From Collinsella sp. (lineage in GTDB: Bacteria > Actinomycetota > Coriobacteriia > Coriobacteriales > Coriobacteriaceae): 8,533 bases of DNA. How positions within the stretch are numbered: the stretch's first letter is position 1; every line of letters begins with the position of its first letter. Positions 6,289-8,533 of the stretch are shown here, piece by piece. Location: NCBI GenBank assembly GCA_014871545.1, contig WGSR01000057.1:1-8533 (forward strand). Direction: 5' to 3'. Under the pieces are notes generated by a model. It had not been told where the DNA came from and made no database searches. It saw nothing but the letters and a program-made list of their open reading frames with translations. Made by a program: the position numbers and the translations under genes.

Positions 6289-6912
6289 TTAACTGTTCTT
6301 CATGACAATCGAATCCACGACATCGGCCACATTCTCGCAGCAGTCGGCGCAGTACTCCAGGAAGGCGTACACGTCACGCCAAGCGATGACCTCGAGCGGG
6401 TCCTTGCCGTTAACGTGCAGGTTGCGCATGGCGTTGATGTAGAGCTCGTCGGCCTCGGACTCGATGGTGTTGATCTGGATGACGAGCTCGCGCAGGGTCT
6501 TGGACTTGCGGTAGTTGGGCAGCTCGACCATCAGGTCCTTCATGGCGCGGCAGGCGTCGGTCACCTTGTGGGCGATGACGATGGCATCGGGGTGGATGCT
6601 CTGGATGTTGGTGAAGTAGACGCGCTGCACGACGCCCTCGATACGATCGAGCACGGTGTCGAGCGAGCAGCTCATCAGGTCTAGATCCTCGCGCTCGAGC
6701 GGGGTGATAAAGGCGGTGAGCAAGGCGTCCTCAAGCTCATGGTGCTTCTTATCGGCCGCATGCTCGATCGCGTGCATCTTGTTGAGCATATCGTGAATCT
6801 TTGCGGGATCGAAGTTCTCGAAAATCTTGGTGAGCAGCTCGGCGGCCTGGACGGCAAGGTCGGCGCAGGCGACGTAGTTGTCGAAGTAGAACGAATCGGG
6901 TTTCTTTGCCAT
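6289..6912 (-). CDS. DUF47 / PhoU-like protein, partner of the Pit transporter
   Basis: DUF47 (PhoU_div) proteins are all-helical PhoU-fold proteins usually encoded next to PiT transporters and thought to regulate them. The 207-residue protein has the usual length. It shows repeated acidic EXXXD helix motifs: EHAAD at 50-54, ESEAD at 151-155 and ENVAD at 193-197. Family landmarks ITPLEREDLDLMSCSLDTVLDRIEG lie at about 69-93, with DxxxDRIEG typical of PhoU-type helices. No signal peptide or membrane helix is seen, so it is cytoplasmic. The ATG at 6912 follows GAAAGGA (minus strand, 6926-6920) with 7-base spacing. It lies 67 bases downstream of pit on the same strand, which suggests one operon with pit first. 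Its stop codon touches the palindromic element. Confidence 0.92.
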   Translation of the reverse strand: MAKKPDSFYFDNYVACADLAVQAAELLTKIFENFDPAKIHDMLNKMHAIEHAADKKHHELEDALLTAFITPLEREDLDLMSCSLDTVLDRIEGVVQRVYFTNIQSIHPDAIVIAHKVTDACRAMKDLMVELPNYRKSKTLRELVIQINTIESEADELYINAMRNLHVNGKDPLEVIAWRDVYAFLEYCADCCENVADVVDSIVMKNS

Positions 6913-6979
6913 GGGTGGGTCCTTTCGAGGCGAAGACGGGTGGGCGAGGTAATGCAGTCCGGATGGACGTTCGGTTTGA

Positions 6980-8029
6980 CTAGAGGAACATCATGAACAG
7001 CTTGGCCATGACAAAGCTGATGAGTCCGCAGGCGGGGAAGGTGAAGAACCAGGTGAACATCATGTCTTTGACGACGCCGAAGTTGATGGCTGAGAGGCGC
7101 TTGACGGCACCGACGCCCATGATGGCGCAGGTCTTGATGTGTGTGGAGGACACGGGGATGCCGGTAAGGGTGGCAAGCAGCAGGTTTGCGGCGCCTGCGA
7201 GGTCGGCGGAGAAGCCCTGATACTTTTCGAGCTTGACCATGCTCTGGCCGACGGACTTGATGATGCGCTCGCCGCCCACGCTGGTGCCGATACCCATAGT
7301 GGCCGAGCACAGCAGCATAATCCAGATGGGGATGCCTGCATCGCCGACGCTCGTCTGGCCGCTGGCAAAGGCCACGCCTAAAAAGAGCACGCCGATGAAC
7401 TTCTGTCCATCCTGCGCGCCGTGCATAAAGCTCATGGCCGCAGCGCTCGCGATCTGAGCGTATTTAAAGAAGACATTGGCACGTCGCCTGTTGGCGGCGG
7501 CGAAAAGAATCGAGACGAGCTTGCACAGGACCCAGCCCATGACAAAGCCCAGGCCGATGGAGAGCGCCAGACCGTAGATGACCTTCATCCACTCGTGGAC
7601 GTTGACGCTGCTCGCACCGCCGAGGGCGATGGCGGCACCGGTCAGGCCGGCGATAAGGCTGTGGCTTTGCGAGGTGGGGATGCCAAAACGCGACGCTGTG
7701 GCGCCGTAGACGACGATGGAGAACAGCGCCGCGCATAGGCAGGCGAGCGCCATGGTGCTGTTTCCGCCAAAGTCGACGATATGTGAGATGGTGTTGGCGA
7801 CGCTCGCGTTAAAGTGCGTCATGATGAGCACGCCGAGGAAGTTGAATGCGGCGCTCATGAGAATGGCGGCGCGGGCGGGCATGCAACGCGTAGTGACGCA
7901 GGTCGCGATGGCGTTGGGCGCGTCGGTCCATCCATTGACGAAGATGGCGCCCAACGCGAGGATCACGGTGACGGCAAGGACTGGGTTCGACACAATTTGG
8001 CCGAGGAAGGTTGAGAACGTTACGTCCAT
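6980..8029 (-). CDS. pit: PiT-family inorganic phosphate transporter
   Basis: PiT proteins carry phosphate (often as a metal-phosphate complex) across the inner membrane, driven by H+ or Na+, and serve as low-affinity, constitutive-type uptake. The 349-residue protein is a compact bacterial PiT with about ten hydrophobic segments in two inverted halves. Each half carries the signature: NGWTDAPNAIAT at 32-43 and GIPTSQSHSLIAG at 116-128 in the first, HGAQDGQKFIG at 203-213 and GIPVSSTHIKTCAIMGVG at 290-307 in the second. The key Asp residues (36 and 207) are present. The cytoplasmic loop between the halves (about 178-190, NRRRANVFFKY) is short. The ATG at 8029 has only a weak GAGAAAG upstream, while a much better AGGAGGTG lies about 60 bases upstream, before a tiny frame. 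The product name is secure; a sulfate permease of the same superfamily is less likely given the DUF47 neighbour. Confidence 0.94.
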   Translation of the reverse strand: MDVTFSTFLGQIVSNPVLAVTVILALGAIFVNGWTDAPNAIATCVTTRCMPARAAILMSAAFNFLGVLIMTHFNASVANTISHIVDFGGNSTMALACLCAALFSIVVYGATASRFGIPTSQSHSLIAGLTGAAIALGGASSVNVHEWMKVIYGLALSIGLGFVMGWVLCKLVSILFAAANRRRANVFFKYAQIASAAAMSFMHGAQDGQKFIGVLFLGVAFASGQTSVGDAGIPIWIMLLCSATMGIGTSVGGERIIKSVGQSMVKLEKYQGFSADLAGAANLLLATLTGIPVSSTHIKTCAIMGVGAVKRLSAINFGVVKDMMFTWFFTFPACGLISFVMAKLFMMFL

Positions 8030-8059
8030 ATATGGGCTTTCTCGAAGTTTGCAGACACG

Positions 8060-8091
8060 TTACAAAAACATGATAAATCGTATCACCTCCT
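8060..8091 (-). promoter_or_regulatory. Shine-Dalgarno plus four-codon mini-ORF in the pit leader
   Basis: On the minus strand AGGAGGTG (8091-8084) is followed after 12 bases by ATG TTT TTG TAA (8071-8060), encoding Met-Phe-Leu-stop. This ATG is in frame with the pit start at 8029, so the TAA is all that prevents a 14-residue N-terminal extension. The pit ATG itself has a poor ribosome binding site. The arrangement could be a leader peptide with translational coupling, or a vestige. Confidence 0.4.
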
Positions 8092-8160
8092 GCGGGTCTC
8101 TTTACCGAGTTCTGATGGGAGAAGTGAACTTTTTGGCACTAAAATTGAATATTAGCCCTG

Positions 8161-8189
8161 TTGACCGCGGGTGTTCTTTTTGCTAACAC
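8161..8189 (+). promoter_or_regulatory. Probable sigma70-type promoter for the right-end gene
   Basis: TTGACC at 8161-8166 matches five of six -35 consensus bases. After a 17-base spacer comes TAACAC at 8184-8189, a weak -10 preceded by TGC (extended -10 form). The inferred transcript start near 8196 would leave a leader of about 85 bases before the ATG at 8280. Confidence 0.45.
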
Positions 8190-8279
8190 GCCATGCGGAC
8201 ACGTGCGATTACTACGACACTCCAAAACCACAGTCTGTTCGCTTTACAACATGCAAACATGCGTTCGATAATAGGAGGC

Positions 8280-8533
8280 ATGGAATATCGACAGACAGAT
8301 GGCAAAACTCGGCGCGTGCACAAGCAGTATGTGGACGTCGTGGCTCGCATCCTCGCGGGCGGACAGGTCGTGCCGGTCACCGTCTGCTGGGTCGACGGTC
8401 GTTGCTTTACGATTGACGAGATTGTCTCGACCACTGGGTTTGGCCTGACGGTTCACGGCATCCGTACGGCAACCTATAAGGTGCGTTTTGGCGGGCACGC
8501 GACCGAGTTGTATCTGGAGGACCAGACGCGCGA
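8280..8533 (+). CDS. Small uncharacterised conserved protein (3' end cut by window)
   Basis: The frame is open from 8280 to the right edge, about 84 residues. It begins MEYRQTDGKTRRVHKQYVDV and continues with QVVPVTVCWVDGRCFTIDEI at about 29-48, then TATYKVRFGGHATELYLED at about 63-81. The pattern (a WVDGRxFxID strand, then YKVRFGG and a closing LYxED) resembles small, function-unknown proteins of Firmicutes and actinobacteria in which a Trp-rich end follows; this is recalled similarity, not a search. It is predicted soluble, beta-rich and without catalytic motifs. The start is unsure: AGGAGG at 8273-8278 is only one base from the ATG at 8280, too close for efficient use, while the in-frame ATG at 8259 has no ribosome binding site. 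It is transcribed divergently from pit. No function is assigned. Confidence 0.65.
   Translation, partial: MEYRQTDGKTRRVHKQYVDVVARILAGGQVVPVTVCWVDGRCFTIDEIVSTTGFGLTVHGIRTATYKVRFGGHATELYLEDQTR

Larger units (their letters stand above)
8030..8279. promoter_or_regulatory. Divergent promoter region between pit and the right-end gene
   Basis: This 250-base gap separates the minus-strand pit gene from the plus-strand gene at 8280. It holds a plausible plus-strand promoter, listed separately, and on the minus strand an AGGAGGTG and mini-ORF ahead of pit. A minus-strand TAATAT at about 8149-8154 could be the pit -10, but the -35 is poor. No RNA gene, terminator or repeat was recognised here. Confidence 0.5.

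Noticed and set aside
6289..6684. Plus-strand open frame running through the end of the DUF47 gene
   Set aside because: It is antisense to a well-supported DUF47 coding sequence, its start lies in the palindromic element, and the translation is Val/His/Asp-rich without a recognised domain.
8124..8129. GTTCAC on the minus strand upstream of pit, resembling half of an actinobacterial PHO box
   Set aside because: Only one copy is present; a PHO box needs direct repeats at about 11-base spacing, and none was found.

Overview
The window looks like a stretch of a high-GC actinobacterial chromosome, most likely Coriobacteriia and probably close to Collinsella. That placement is an inference from the protein sequences, the gene order yggS-sepF-yggT-divIVA and the codon style; no database search was possible. 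Gene density is high, and there are no rRNA or tRNA genes, CRISPR arrays or recognisable transposase genes.

Layout. (1) Positions 1-2626, plus strand: the end of a high-affinity phosphate operon, with pstA (5' end off the left edge), pstB and phoU. (2) Positions 2664-2695: a strong hairpin in the gap after phoU. (3) Positions 2746-5305, plus strand: the cell-division/envelope cluster yggS (PLP homeostasis), sepF (FtsZ anchor), yggT (small membrane protein) and divIVA (polar/septal coiled-coil scaffold), closed by a strong intrinsic terminator at 5332-5361. (4) Positions 5387-6002, minus strand: a small nitroreductase-family gene with its own terminator, convergent with divIVA. (5) Positions 6003-6288: a gene-free spacer with an elaborate palindromic element. 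(6) Positions 6289-8029, minus strand: pit (PiT-family phosphate transporter) followed by a DUF47/PhoU-like gene. (7) Positions 8030-8279: a divergent promoter region. (8) Positions 8280 to the right edge, plus strand: the start of a small uncharacterised gene.

How the genes fit together. Two independent phosphate uptake routes (ATP-driven Pst and ion-coupled Pit), each with a PhoU-fold partner, flank a division-gene block. The Pst-linked PhoU has lost recognisable parts of both metal-binding motifs and has a long acidic tail; the Pit-linked DUF47 protein keeps EXXXD motifs.

Most of the window is ordinary core genome. The points that most deserve a second look are yggT, which appears to start at an AUC codon and is truncated if only AUG/GUG/UUG starts are allowed; the 119-bp nested inverted repeat between the DUF47 gene and the nitroreductase gene; and a four-codon Shine-Dalgarno-preceded mini-ORF in the pit leader.
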